From contig NZ_WJNH01000019.1 of NCBI RefSeq assembly GCF_009649735.1, positions 1 through 45,167 on the forward strand: a DNA stretch of 45,167 nt, given 5' to 3'. Of this stretch, positions 31,831-39,816 are shown one piece after another. This DNA is from Salinibacillus xinjiangensis. GTDB taxonomy: Bacteria > Bacillota > Bacilli > Bacillales > Alkalibacillaceae. The notes beneath the pieces are model-generated. The model had not been told where the DNA came from. It saw only the letters and a program-made list of their open reading frames with translations, and did not search any database. How positions within the stretch are numbered: the first letter of the stretch is position 1; every line of letters starts with the position of its first letter. The translations under genes and the position numbers were made by a program.

Positions 31831-32688
31831 ATGCAAAAAATACATATCGGACTTACAGGGTGGGGAGACCATCCCACACTTTATGAACATAATCCATCTA
31901 CAAGTAAACTTGCAGACTATGCCTCTCACTTTCCAGTAGTAGAAGTGGATACGGCCTTCTATGCCATCCAAGCTAAGAAAAATTATGAAAAGTGGGTGCG
32001 GGAAACTCCGGAAAATTTCTCGTTTGTCATTAAGGCTTTTAATGCTTTAACACAGCATGATCGAATAGAGAGGAATGTCGGGGATTTAAAGGAATTACTA
32101 GCTGCATACGCCCAATCCATTTCTCCAGTTCTGGAAGCAAATAAGCTTAATTCGATTCTATTTCAATTTCCGCCCTGGTTTGCGGTAAGTAAGGAAAATA
32201 TTCGATATCTGCGGTTTATTCGTGAGTATTTATCCTCCTATCCGCTAGCCTTAGAGTTTCGGAATCAGTCATGGTTTAAGTCAGAGTATAAGGATAACAC
32301 CATTGCCTTTATGAAAGAAGGGAAGTGGATTCACTCTATTTGTGATGAACCACAAGCAGGAGAGGGGTCTGTGCCGACTGTACTGGAACCGACTGCTGAC
32401 CAAACCCTGATTCGTTTCCACGGTAGGAATGTTCATGGTTGGAACAAAAATGGCAATGAAAACTGGCGTGCGGTCCGATTCCTATATAGGTACAATGAAA
32501 CCGAATTGCGTGAATGGGTGCAACGACTGCATGCGTTACGAAAACATACAAAGGACATTACTATTCTATTTAATAACAATTCGGGTGGAGATGCTGCTGA
32601 TAATGCGAAGCAGTTTATCGAACTATTAGGAATTGAGTATCACGGTTTAAACCCAAGACAAATGGACTTATTTGATGGAGGCCTCTGA
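31831..32688 (+). CDS. DUF72 family protein (YunF/YecE-like)
   Basis: A 285-residue TIM-barrel-like DUF72 protein. Landmarks are IGLTGWGDHPTLY at the N-terminus, VEVDTAFYAIQ, FSFVIKAFNALTQHDR, LALEFRNQSWF, LIRFHGRNVHGWN and the C-terminal ILFNNNSGGDAADNAKQF. The family is widespread but its reaction is not known. TTGGAGG precedes the ATG and TATAAT lies at 31790-31795 with a poor -35. Its stop overlaps the ATG of the HD-domain gene (TGATG), so the two are translationally coupled. Confidence 0.88.
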   Translation: MQKIHIGLTGWGDHPTLYEHNPSTSKLADYASHFPVVEVDTAFYAIQAKKNYEKWVRETPENFSFVIKAFNALTQHDRIERNVGDLKELLAAYAQSISPVLEANKLNSILFQFPPWFAVSKENIRYLRFIREYLSSYPLALEFRNQSWFKSEYKDNTIAFMKEGKWIHSICDEPQAGEGSVPTVLEPTADQTLIRFHGRNVHGWNKNGNENWRAVRFLYRYNETELREWVQRLHALRKHTKDITILFNNNSGGDAADNAKQFIELLGIEYHGLNPRQMDLFDGGL

Positions 32689-33329
32689 TGGTTCATAAGG
32701 AAATATTTAAGAATACGGAACAATGGATTCAGAAAAAGTTTTCAGGTGATGCAACCGGTCACGATGTTTGGCATATTAAACGAGTCGTTCAACTAGCAGA
32801 TAAAATAGCAAGAGAAGAACAGGCAGATATTTTTATCTGTCAAATGGCCGCCTACCTTCATGACATACCAGATGAAAAATTAACGGATGATATCGATGCA
32901 GCTAAACAAGAGGTGTTAAGCTTTTTAGATGACCAAGGAATTAGTGATGATAAAATTGATGCCATATGGAAGGCGATTAAAGATGTCTCCTTTAAAGGCA
33001 ATCATACGACCCCAGAGACAGTGGAGGGAAGGGTTGTCCAGGATGCAGACCGTCTAGATGCGATTGGTGCAATTGGTATTGCTCGCACCTTTGCCTACGG
33101 AGGAAACAAGGGATCAAAGATGTATGAACCCCAAACAGACGAACAGCATGAGCACCTTGCCTATCGTGATTCAAATAAAACGACTATATACCATTTCTAT
33201 GAGAAGCTACTCAAATTAAAGGACTTGATGAATACTGAAACGGCTAAAAGCATTGCTGAAAGCCGCCACCAATTTATGGAGGACTTTTTACAACAATTTT
33301 ATACTGAATGGAAAGGGGATGACTGCTAA
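32688..33329 (+). CDS. HD-domain phosphohydrolase (YpgQ-like)
   Basis: A 213-residue HD superfamily protein. The metal-binding residues are visible as HDVWHIKRV, the HD pair in AAYLHDIPDEK and the distal D in VQDADRLDAIGAIGIARTFAYGG. The long C-terminal helix block HFYEKLLKLKDLMNTETAKSIAE matches B. subtilis YpgQ, reported as a Mn-dependent (d)NTP pyrophosphohydrolase; the same activity here is inferred. It is coupled to the DUF72 gene by an overlapping TGATG with GGAGG upstream. Its stop codon lies in the loop of a terminator-like hairpin. Confidence 0.88.
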   Translation: MVHKEIFKNTEQWIQKKFSGDATGHDVWHIKRVVQLADKIAREEQADIFICQMAAYLHDIPDEKLTDDIDAAKQEVLSFLDDQGISDDKIDAIWKAIKDVSFKGNHTTPETVEGRVVQDADRLDAIGAIGIARTFAYGGNKGSKMYEPQTDEQHEHLAYRDSNKTTIYHFYEKLLKLKDLMNTETAKSIAESRHQFMEDFLQQFYTEWKGDDC

Positions 33330-33344
33330 ATGACCGTCATCCCC
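33315..33344. terminator. Hairpin at the end of the HD-domain gene
   Basis: GGGGATGAC and GTCATCCCC (33315-33323, 33336-33344) form a 9-bp GC-rich stem whose loop contains the TAA stop codon. No T-run on either side, so it is a weak or atypical terminator or 3'-end stabiliser between convergent genes. Confidence 0.55.
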
Positions 33345-33358
33345 ACTTATAAACAATC

Positions 33359-34366
33359 TTATTTTAACACTCTTTTTGCTCCAAGATATCGTTGCTGCCA
33401 GTAGGAAATCCCCATATCACTAATTTCCACACCATTATTTCCAGCATGGATAAATGTGTTGTTTCCTAAGTATATGCCAGCATGAGAGGGCCCAGGTTTA
33501 TATGTTTCAAAAAAGACAAGATCTCCTACACTTGGCTTTTCTACTGGGGCGGTTGCATTCCAAATATCTGATACTGTGCGAGGGAGCTGTACTCCTGTTT
33601 GACTGAAAACAAACTGCAAGTATCCACTGCAATCAAATCCACTCGGCGATTCTCCACCCCAAACATATGGGGACCCTAAATAAGACCTTGCCACTTCAAT
33701 AACATTTGAAGATGCAATGGGAGCTGTTTCCTTAACGGTTTCTTTTTTCGGTGTCTTTTTAACGGTTTGGACTATAGCGGTTTGTTCTTCGGTTCTGTTC
33801 TTCTCCAACGCTTGCACAAATTGACGGTCAAGCTCTGTCTTAACTGGAATATCATGATCCTCTTGAAATTTCTTTGCAGCCTCTTTTGTCAATGGACCAT
33901 AGATACCATCAATGCCAGCATCATAATAACCGAAATAATGTAATGCTGACTGAATCCTTTTGACATCCTCACTATACATGCCAATATCAATGGATTCTTC
34001 CTCGAGGTTTTTAAGGGGTTCTAAATGATGCTCGCGCTCCTTTTCAATTAATTTATAAATCGTTTCTTTATTTGCGCGTCCAGTTTCATTCAAATTATAT
34101 TTCGCTTGGAATTTTTTTACGTAATGCTCTGTGATGACGCCAAACTTACCATCGGTTTCACCTTTAAACATATCTAAATTTTTCATCTTTTTCTGTAAAA
34201 CACTAACAGCCTCGTTATGGGTACCATATGTGAGTGTTTCACTGTTTGTTAGCACTTCATTTTGCTCTTGGACATCTGCGTCCACATAAGCTGAAAAGGG
34301 CTGCGTAAGTACTAAGCTACTAGCAAGTGTTCCAAATAGAACTGGGTGTTTATTGATTCCTGGCAT
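33359..34366 (-). CDS. NlpC/P60 peptidoglycan endopeptidase with two peptidoglycan-binding domains
   Basis: A 335-residue secreted hydrolase. A signal-peptide-like N-terminus (to about residue 29) is followed by two PG_binding_1 modules (around 45-105 with KMKNLDMFKGETDGKFG, and 118-180 with YYDAGIDGIYGPLTKEAAKKFQ). A Lys/Thr/Pro linker follows, then the catalytic NlpC/P60 domain. The nucleophile is in GFDCSGYLQFVF and the histidine in SHAGIYLGNN. It cleaves D-Glu/meso-diaminopimelate-type peptide bonds in cell-wall peptides. The ATG at 34366 has AAAGGTGG 8 nt upstream; the open frame starts at a GTG a few codons earlier. Monocistronic, divergent from thyA. Confidence 0.9.
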   Translation of the reverse strand: MPGINKHPVLFGTLASSLVLTQPFSAYVDADVQEQNEVLTNSETLTYGTHNEAVSVLQKKMKNLDMFKGETDGKFGVITEHYVKKFQAKYNLNETGRANKETIYKLIEKEREHHLEPLKNLEEESIDIGMYSEDVKRIQSALHYFGYYDAGIDGIYGPLTKEAAKKFQEDHDIPVKTELDRQFVQALEKNRTEEQTAIVQTVKKTPKKETVKETAPIASSNVIEVARSYLGSPYVWGGESPSGFDCSGYLQFVFSQTGVQLPRTVSDIWNATAPVEKPSVGDLVFFETYKPGPSHAGIYLGNNTFIHAGNNGVEISDMGISYWQQRYLGAKRVLK

Positions 34367-34486
34367 CCAATACACCACCTTTTCAATTTAGCTAAAACAT
34401 TTATATGTCCATTTAAAAATGGTTATGTACAAAGAAAAAACATGTTACAATAATGTAATGAAAAATGTGAAAAAAGTGGGGAACAA

Positions 34487-35434
34487 ATGATGAAACAATA
34501 TCTCGAACTTAGTGAACATATTTTACATAATGGGACAAGACGTGAAGATCGTACTGGAACGGGCACCATTGGCGTCTTTGGTAGCCAAATGCGTTTTGAT
34601 CTTTCCAAGGGTTTCCCATTGCTCACGACCAAGAAGGTTCCGTTTAAATTAATCGTCAGTGAACTTCTTTGGTTTATGAAGGGTGACACAAATATTAAAT
34701 ATTTATTACAGCATAACAACAATATTTGGAATGAATGGGCCTTTAAAAATTGGGTGGAAAGTCCTGAATATCAAGGGCCGGATATGACTAATTTTGGATT
34801 GCGCTCTTTAGAAGATGAAGAGTTTAATAAGCAATATAAAGATGAAATGGACAATTTCAAACAAAAAATCTTACATGATGATGAGTTTGCGCTTAAATAT
34901 GGAGATTTAGGAAATGTTTATGGAAAACAGTGGAGAGCCTGGAAAACTACACAAGGGGAAACGATTGATCAGCTGAAGAATGTGATTGATCAAATCAAAA
35001 CGAATCCAACTTCAAGAAGGTTAATTGTATCTGCTTGGAATCCAGAGGATGTTCCGTCCATGGCGCTACCTCCGTGCCATACGATGTTCCAATTTTATGT
35101 GGCAGATGGTAAGCTTTCCTGCCAGCTTTACCAACGAAGTGGGGATATGTTCCTTGGCATCCCGTTCAACATTGCAAGCTATGCTCTATTGACACATCTT
35201 ATTGCATTAGAATGTGGGCTTGAAGTAGGAGACTTTATTCATACCATTGGAGATGCTCATCTTTATGTGAACCATCTTGAACAAATTAAAACACAGCTTA
35301 GTCGTGAACCTAGAGAACTACCTACTATTCAAATTGATTTACAGAACAAGTCTATTTTTGACTTAGATGTTGAGGACATAAAATTAGAGGGCTATACCCC
35401 ACATCCAGCCATCAAAGCTCCTGTAGCTGTTTGA
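34487..35434 (+). CDS. thyA: Thymidylate synthase (long form)
   Basis: A 315-residue folate-dependent thymidylate synthase making dTMP from dUMP. The active-site cysteine is C197 in [12 protein letters not shown], with the [13 protein letters not shown] and HIYVNH-like (HLYVNH) motifs. It carries the ~50-residue insertion in the small domain ([24 protein letters not shown]...) seen in Lactobacillus casei-type enzymes; the B. subtilis ThyB is only 264 residues. The ATG is preceded by GTGGGG. dfrA follows after 20 nt, the classic pairing that regenerates the folate this enzyme oxidises. Confidence 0.96.
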   Translation: MMKQYLELSEHILHNGTRREDRTGTGTIGVFGSQMRFDLSKGFPLLTTKKVPFKLIVSELLWFMKGDTNIKYLLQHNNNIWNEWAFKNWVESPEYQGPDMTNFGLRSLEDEEFNKQYKDEMDNFKQKILHDDEFALKYGDLGNVYGKQWRAWKTTQGETIDQLKNVIDQIKTNPTSRRLIVSAWNPEDVPSMALPPCHTMFQFYVADGKLSCQLYQRSGDMFLGIPFNIASYALLTHLIALECGLEVGDFIHTIGDAHLYVNHLEQIKTQLSREPRELPTIQIDLQNKSIFDLDVEDIKLEGYTPHPAIKAPVAV

Positions 35435-35454
35435 TGTAAAAGGAGAGTTTTGTC

Positions 35455-35949
35455 ATGATTTCTTTATTAGTAGCGATGGATCGAAACCGTCTCATAGGCA
35501 AGGATAATGATTTGCCATGGCGCCTGCCCAATGATTTGAAATTTTTTAAGGAAACAACAATGGGACATACAATTGTAATGGGGCGGAAAACGTATGAGTC
35601 AATAGGACGTCCACTACCTGGTCGAAAAAATGTGGTGATGACACGAGACCCCGACTATCAGGCAGAGGGCTGTGAAGTTATCCATTCATGGGAAACAATT
35701 AAAAAGTGGAATGAAGAATCTCCAGAAAGAGAAGTGTTCATAATTGGTGGGAGTCATTTATTTAATGACGCCATTCACTTTGCTGATCGTATGTATATTA
35801 CGGAAATTGATGAAGCCTTTGAAGGTGACACCTTTTTTCCAGCCTTTGATCGATCTGAATGGGAACTAACCCATAAAGAAAAGGGAATCAAAAACGAGAA
35901 AAACCCGTATGATTACTATTATTGCACGTACGACAGGAAAACTTCGTGA
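35455..35949 (+). CDS. dfrA: Dihydrofolate reductase
   Basis: A 164-residue chromosomal-type DHFR reducing dihydrofolate with NADPH. Visible motifs are the N-terminal ISLLVAMDRNRLIGKDNDLPWRLPND with catalytic D27, GHTIVMGRKTYESIGRPLPGRKNVVMTR and the GGSHLFNDA nucleotide loop. AAAAGGAGAG lies before the ATG. Operon partner of thyA; no sign of a plasmid-type resistance variant. Confidence 0.95.
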   Translation: MISLLVAMDRNRLIGKDNDLPWRLPNDLKFFKETTMGHTIVMGRKTYESIGRPLPGRKNVVMTRDPDYQAEGCEVIHSWETIKKWNEESPEREVFIIGGSHLFNDAIHFADRMYITEIDEAFEGDTFFPAFDRSEWELTHKEKGIKNEKNPYDYYYCTYDRKTS

Positions 35950-36094
35950 ACTTTTTGTCACAATTTAAATAAACATTTGCAAACCTTGGCCATTTGCGAG
36001 AAAATGGGTGTAGATAAGGACATAGGTTTTCAATCGTAGGAAGAGACGAATACTTAGTATAAACGAAAATATAGGTTAGAAGGTGAGCAGAATG

Positions 36095-36298
36095 ATGCAA
36101 ATTGGAATTCCAGGATTAATTTTAATCTTGATTATTGCTCTTGTCATTTTTGGCCCGAAAAAGCTTCCAGAACTAGGACGTGCGACAGGTCAAACATTAA
36201 AGGAATTTAAGAAGTCAACCCGTGAACTTACTGAAGATGTAACAGATGAAGTGAAGGAAGTAAAAGACATCACTTCAAATGATTCGAAAAAATCTTAA
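36095..36298 (+). CDS. tatA: Twin-arginine translocase subunit TatA (first copy)
   Basis: A 67-residue protein with one N-terminal membrane helix ([17 protein letters not shown]), the hinge [10 protein letters not shown] and an amphipathic helix, followed by a Glu/Lys/Thr-rich tail: the TatA/E pattern. GAAGGTGAG is 7 nt before the ATG at 36095; an ATG at 36092 and a GTG at 36083 are also in frame. It is followed by a second tatA after 21 nt and by tatC, so the three encode a complete Gram-positive Tat pore and receptor for folded proteins. Confidence 0.93.
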   Translation: MQIGIPGLILILIIALVIFGPKKLPELGRATGQTLKEFKKSTRELTEDVTDEVKEVKDITSNDSKKS

Positions 36299-36319
36299 TT
36301 CCCTTTGAGGTGAGAGAAT

Positions 36320-36517
36320 ATGGGACAAATTGGAATCCCAGGATTGATTTTAATTTTGATTGTAGCACTTGTCATTTTTGGCCCGTCAAAGCTACCGGAA
36401 ATTGGCAAGGCAGTTGGTTCGTCGTTAAAGGAGTTTAAACGAGCAGCCAGTGGGATTATGTCTGATGATGAATCAGACCAAAAGTCACAAAAAATTGATT
36501 CAAAAGATAAAAGCTAA
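36320..36517 (+). CDS. tatA: Twin-arginine translocase subunit TatA (second copy)
   Basis: A 65-residue TatA with the helix [17 protein letters not shown], hinge FGPSKLPEIG and an acidic/Lys tail. Its first 35 residues are nearly identical to the preceding gene while the tails differ, indicating a tandem duplication with divergence after the hinge. GAGGTGAG precedes the ATG. An intrinsic terminator separates it from tatC, so pore subunits may be made in excess of TatC. Confidence 0.93.
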   Translation: MGQIGIPGLILILIVALVIFGPSKLPEIGKAVGSSLKEFKRAASGIMSDDESDQKSQKIDSKDKS

Positions 36518-36528
36518 CTTGATTTTTC

Positions 36529-36562
36529 AGAAGATGTAAGGCATCCTCCTTACATCTTCTTT
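36529..36562 (+). terminator. Terminator or attenuator between tatA and tatC
   Basis: AGAAGATGTAAGG, a 6-nt loop and CCTTACATCTTCT followed by TTG form a 13-bp perfect stem within the tat cluster. The short T-run suggests partial read-through into tatC. Confidence 0.75.
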
Positions 36563-36589
36563 GTGTGTGAGTGTGTGAGGTGAATGATG

Positions 36590-37342
36590 ATGACACAGGA
36601 TGAACAAACCTATACAGGAGAAGAAATGGAAGTCATGGAGCATGTCGGCGAACTACGGAAACGCCTCCTATGGATTCTGTTCTTCTTCGTTGCATTTTTT
36701 GCAGCAGGTTTAGTTTTGGTAGAAGACATATATACATTTTTTACGCGAAATCTTGACTTTCAACTCGTTGTACTGAGTCCTTGGGAAATTATGTGGATTC
36801 ATATTATGGTTGCAACCGTAATTGCCATTTCGGCAACACTGCCATTCTTTTGTTTTCAAGCGTGGTTATTTGTTCGACCTGGGCTCACATCAAAGGAACG
36901 TAAAGTAACGTTGATTTATGTTCCAGCTGTGCTTCTCCTGTTTATTGGGGGATTATTGTTTGGTTATTTCGTGATTCAAGAATTGATTTTCGGCTTTTTA
37001 ATGTCGCTTGGTGAAGGCATGTTTGAAAATATGTTTACGGCAGACAAGTATTTCCGCTTTTTAATTTCCACGACATTGCCATTTGCTTTCTTTTTCGAGG
37101 TGCCTTTAATTGCGATGTTTTTAACAAGTCTAGGCATCATTGATCCAGGTAAAATGAAAAAGGTTCGTAAATATGCATATTTAGTACTAGTGATTTTAGG
37201 TACGATGCTGTCGCCACCTGATTTTATTTTACAGCTTTTCGTAGCAGTGCCGTTAATCGTTTTATATGAAGTTGCGGTTGTGATGTCGCAGCTTGTTTAT
37301 AAAAGAAAAATTGCCAAAGAGGAAGAACTTGCAGTAGAATGA
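36590..37342 (+). CDS. tatC: Twin-arginine translocase subunit TatC
   Basis: A 250-residue, six-helix Tat receptor that recognises the twin-arginine signal peptide. It has the N-terminal EHVGELRKRLLW motif, FVRPGLTSKERK with the conserved Glu between helices, and FFFEVPLIAMFLTSLGI. Three consecutive ATGs are in frame (36584, 36587, 36590); the last gives 7-nt spacing from GAGGTG. It lies downstream of two tatA genes and their terminator. Confidence 0.95.
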   Translation: MTQDEQTYTGEEMEVMEHVGELRKRLLWILFFFVAFFAAGLVLVEDIYTFFTRNLDFQLVVLSPWEIMWIHIMVATVIAISATLPFFCFQAWLFVRPGLTSKERKVTLIYVPAVLLLFIGGLLFGYFVIQELIFGFLMSLGEGMFENMFTADKYFRFLISTTLPFAFFFEVPLIAMFLTSLGIIDPGKMKKVRKYAYLVLVILGTMLSPPDFILQLFVAVPLIVLYEVAVVMSQLVYKRKIAKEEELAVE

Positions 37343-37384
37343 TGGAAACGAACTATTAGTTGTGGAAAAGGGAGAGACAGTTTT

Positions 37385-37603
37385 GTGCGTTCATTTTACC
37401 ATTTTATGATGAAGTATAGAGGAATGGGGAAGGGCTCAGAGGAAAGAAGGCTTGCAGATTGGATGTTTGAGGATCATGATTTTCCGAAACAATCTACTTC
37501 CTATGATGAAATTAGCCGCTATTTAGAGTGGAACAGTCCCTTTTCGTCTGCGCTTCATTTATTTGATCAATTGTGGGAGGTTTACGAGGCAGAAGAATTC
37601 TAG
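37385..37603 (+). CDS. yozE: YozE family SAM-like protein
   Basis: A 72-residue small protein matching the YozE_SAM_like family (DUF1250): SFYHFMMKYRG at the N-terminus, FEDHDFPKQSTSYDEISRYLEWN in the middle and a FDQLWEVYE ending. The family fold resembles a sterile alpha motif and its role is unknown. GTG start with AAAGGGAGAG upstream. It lies 42 nt after tatC. Confidence 0.88.
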   Translation: MRSFYHFMMKYRGMGKGSEERRLADWMFEDHDFPKQSTSYDEISRYLEWNSPFSSALHLFDQLWEVYEAEEF

Positions 37604-37630
37604 GTATATAGTTTTTAAAAGGGAGTGGGA

Positions 37631-37933
37631 ATGGTGAGAGTGATTTTAGAGTTGCTTCGGATTATCCTGATCTTTGCGATTTTGGGTGGTTTGCTCGGGG
37701 AATTGGTTCATCACCTCTACGCGACTGATGCTATCCATACTGATTTTGAATGGCTAGGTGGAGTTGCCATCCTTGTTTTGCTGTTTGTGTTATACCGCAA
37801 TAAGCTTCAAATCTCTGGGTGGTATAAAGGGAAGGGAACAGAAAAACTCTCACCAGGAATAACTCGTACCCTAATTGGATGTTCCATTTTTCTGTTTGTC
37901 TCACCCTTCATTATTGGTTGGATACAAGTTTAA
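37631..37933 (+). CDS. Small membrane protein of unknown function
   Basis: A 100-residue protein with three predicted membrane helices (about 4-24, 38-56 and 79-98) and a short basic Gly/Lys-rich loop. I do not recognise the family. ATG at 37631 is 6 nt after AAAAGGGAG; a GTG at 37625 is in frame. Its stop overlaps by four bases the end of the convergent yolD-like gene, with no terminator between them. Confidence 0.65.
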   Translation: MVRVILELLRIILIFAILGGLLGELVHHLYATDAIHTDFEWLGGVAILVLLFVLYRNKLQISGWYKGKGTEKLSPGITRTLIGCSIFLFVSPFIIGWIQV

Positions 37934-38253
37934 ATCTCAATATAAATTAACCTTTGGTAAGGAATCTTATGGATACCTTCCGAGGTCGTTAAATGGATCA
38001 ACTGCTGGTGTTGGTCCATTTTTTTAATGGTTCCCTCTAATGTTTTTCTCACTCCATCCTCATGGACCGTTATCAGAACAGTCTGTTGCTGATCATAGGC
38101 GATTTTACACTTCTGGTTCAGCTCCATTAGTTCTTGCTCATCCAAAATAGGCATCGGTTCTTTTTCATTTTCACTCCAGAGCTTCTTAAGCTCTTCGACG
38201 TGTTCAGGGAGCATGAGTGATGTCCACTTGATATTTCCGCGATCTCTTAACAT
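37930..38253 (-). CDS. yolD: YolD-like family protein
   Basis: A 107-residue YolD-like protein: MLRDRGNIKWTSLMLPEHVEELKKLW at the N-terminus, and a beta-rich C-terminal half (GTIKKMDQHQQLIHLTTSEGIHKIPYQRLIYI). YolD family genes are often found with UV-damage repair polymerases and are LexA-controlled in Bacillus. Here two LexA-type boxes lie between this gene and the divergent WYL-like gene, and sbcDC follows. The ATG at 38253 follows AAAGAGGTGA. A TATAAT is at 38272-38277 (minus). Confidence 0.88.
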   Translation of the reverse strand: MLRDRGNIKWTSLMLPEHVEELKKLWSENEKEPMPILDEQELMELNQKCKIAYDQQQTVLITVHEDGVRKTLEGTIKKMDQHQQLIHLTTSEGIHKIPYQRLIYIEI

Positions 38254-38279
38254 ACTATCACCTCTTTTTTTATTATAAC

Positions 38280-38293
38280 CGAACATATGTTCA
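38280..38293. promoter_or_regulatory. lexA box: LexA (SOS) operator 1
   Basis: CGAACATATGTTCA matches the Bacillus LexA consensus CGAACRNRYGTTYG at all but the last position. It lies just upstream of the yolD-like -10 (38272-38277). Confidence 0.8.
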
Positions 38294-38301
38294 AAATAAA
38301 G

Positions 38302-38330
38302 TGGATAAAGAACAGATGTTCGTGTATAAT
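38302..38330 (+). promoter_or_regulatory. Promoter of the WYL-like gene
   Basis: TGGATA (38302-38307), a 17-bp spacer and TATAAT (38325-38330). The spacer contains LexA operator 2, so LexA binding would block it. Confidence 0.65.
38309..38322. promoter_or_regulatory. lexA box: LexA (SOS) operator 2
   Basis: AGAACAGATGTTCG matches CGAACRNRYGTTYG except for the first base. It sits between the -35 and -10 of the plus-strand promoter. Confidence 0.78.
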
Positions 38331-38350
38331 AATGGTAGGAGGTGTTTGAG

Positions 38351-38554
38351 ATGCTTACCAATCAAAAGGTAAAGGCTGATCAGTTAGTGGAAATGATTTA
38401 CCAAAGTAAAACAGGCGAGCTGACAAAACGGGTCGTAAAAGTATATGGTTCCAATAAAACAAAGATCTTCGGCTATTGTTATTTACGTAAAAATTATCGA
38501 AGCTTCAAAAAGGAGCAAATTTTAGCTATGATTCCGAAGAAAAGGAGAGCCTAA
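38351..38554 (+). CDS. Small WYL-like protein, predicted SOS-regulated
   Basis: A 67-residue basic protein resembling one WYL-domain beta-barrel: VEMIYQSKTGELTKRVVKVYG, then GYCYLRKNYRSFKKEQIL, which mirrors the GYCxLRxxxRxF core of WYL domains. The helix-turn-helix usually paired with WYL is absent. TAGGAGG is 8 nt before the ATG at 38351; the frame extends back to a GTG/TTG at 38342 overlapping the ribosome site. Divergent from the yolD-like gene, sharing LexA boxes. No known function. Confidence 0.7.
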   Translation: MLTNQKVKADQLVEMIYQSKTGELTKRVVKVYGSNKTKIFGYCYLRKNYRSFKKEQILAMIPKKRRA

Positions 38555-38666
38555 AATGGAAAAATCCACACTCTTAACCCACGAAATCCCTCATTTTTTC
38601 AATTATCCCTGTCCATTAATTCATGCTAAAATAAAAGTAAGTAAATAGAGATGGAGTGTATATTAT

Positions 38667-39815
38667 ATGAAAATCGTACACACAGCAGACTGGCATTTAG
38701 GAAAAATTGTGCACAACGTTTATATGACAGAGGATCAGGAATATGTTTTACAGCAATTTTTACAGGATGTAGAAAAAATCAATCCTGATGCTATGATTAT
38801 TGCCGGAGATTTATACGACCGAGCCATCCCGCCTAAAGAAGCGGTTGAGCTATTAGATAGGATTTTAACGAAAATTGTACATGATTTGAATATCCCAATA
38901 TTAGCGATAACAGGAAATCACGATAGTGCGGAACGAATGAATTATGGAGCAGAGCTGTTTAGAAAAAATCAGTTGTACCTTCAAACCAAACTGGACCCAG
39001 AGCTCAAGCCTGTTGTTTTAGAGGATGAGCATGGTCCTGTTTATTTTCATTTAGTTCCCTACATGGAGCCAGCAGAGGCAAAAACGATTTTACAACAGGA
39101 TGATATTCATTCACATCATGAGGCCATGGCCGAGATTGTAAAACGTATTCAGGACAAATATGATTTGGAGAAGGAACGACATATATTTGTTGGACATGCC
39201 TTCTTGGCCGGTGGGATGGAAACTGAATCAGAGGAAAGACTTACGATGATTGGTGGAACTCCATATGTGGAGGCTGAGCTTTTTAAACCGTTCACCTACA
39301 CAGCATTAGGCCATTTACATCAACCACAAAAAGTGAAGTATGATCATATTCGTTATTCCGGTTCTATTTTTAAATATTCCTTCTCAGAAGTGAATCACAA
39401 AAAGTCCTTTACCGTTCTGAATTTAAATAAAGAGGGTATTGAAGGAATGGAACTGCAGCCAATGCAAGGACAAAGGGATATGATGCGGATGGAAGGATAT
39501 ATGGACGATTTACTTAATGTAGATGAGGTTTGCGAAGACTACTGTCACATTAAGCTGTTAGATGATGGAGAGATTATGGACCCTATTGGTAAATTACGTA
39601 AGTGGTATCCAAATATTCTTCGATTAGAAAGACAGGTTACTGGGGCTTCCCATCTTCATGAGTTAAAACGTGTTAAGGAAAGGCAGCAAATGTCTCATTT
39701 AGAATTGTTCGCTTCCTTCTATGAAAATATGAAAGGTGAACCCATTCCTGAAAATAGGAAGGGAATCGTAGAAAAAGTCGTTCAACATGTGATTGAAGAG
39801 GAAAGGGGACGATAA
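38667..39815 (+). CDS. sbcD: Exonuclease SbcCD, nuclease subunit SbcD
   Basis: A 382-residue Mre11-type calcineurin-like phosphoesterase. All five metal motifs are visible: TADWHLGK, IIAGDLYDR, ITGNHDS, FVGHAFL and ALGHLHQPQ. With SbcC it opens hairpins and trims ends blocked by proteins or formed at palindromes. AGATGGAG lies before the ATG. Its stop is one base before the sbcC start, indicating an operon. In this window, LexA boxes lie some 350-390 nt upstream, ahead of the WYL-like gene. Confidence 0.95.
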   Translation: MKIVHTADWHLGKIVHNVYMTEDQEYVLQQFLQDVEKINPDAMIIAGDLYDRAIPPKEAVELLDRILTKIVHDLNIPILAITGNHDSAERMNYGAELFRKNQLYLQTKLDPELKPVVLEDEHGPVYFHLVPYMEPAEAKTILQQDDIHSHHEAMAEIVKRIQDKYDLEKERHIFVGHAFLAGGMETESEERLTMIGGTPYVEAELFKPFTYTALGHLHQPQKVKYDHIRYSGSIFKYSFSEVNHKKSFTVLNLNKEGIEGMELQPMQGQRDMMRMEGYMDDLLNVDEVCEDYCHIKLLDDGEIMDPIGKLRKWYPNILRLERQVTGASHLHELKRVKERQQMSHLELFASFYENMKGEPIPENRKGIVEKVVQHVIEEERGR

Positions 39816-39816
39816 A

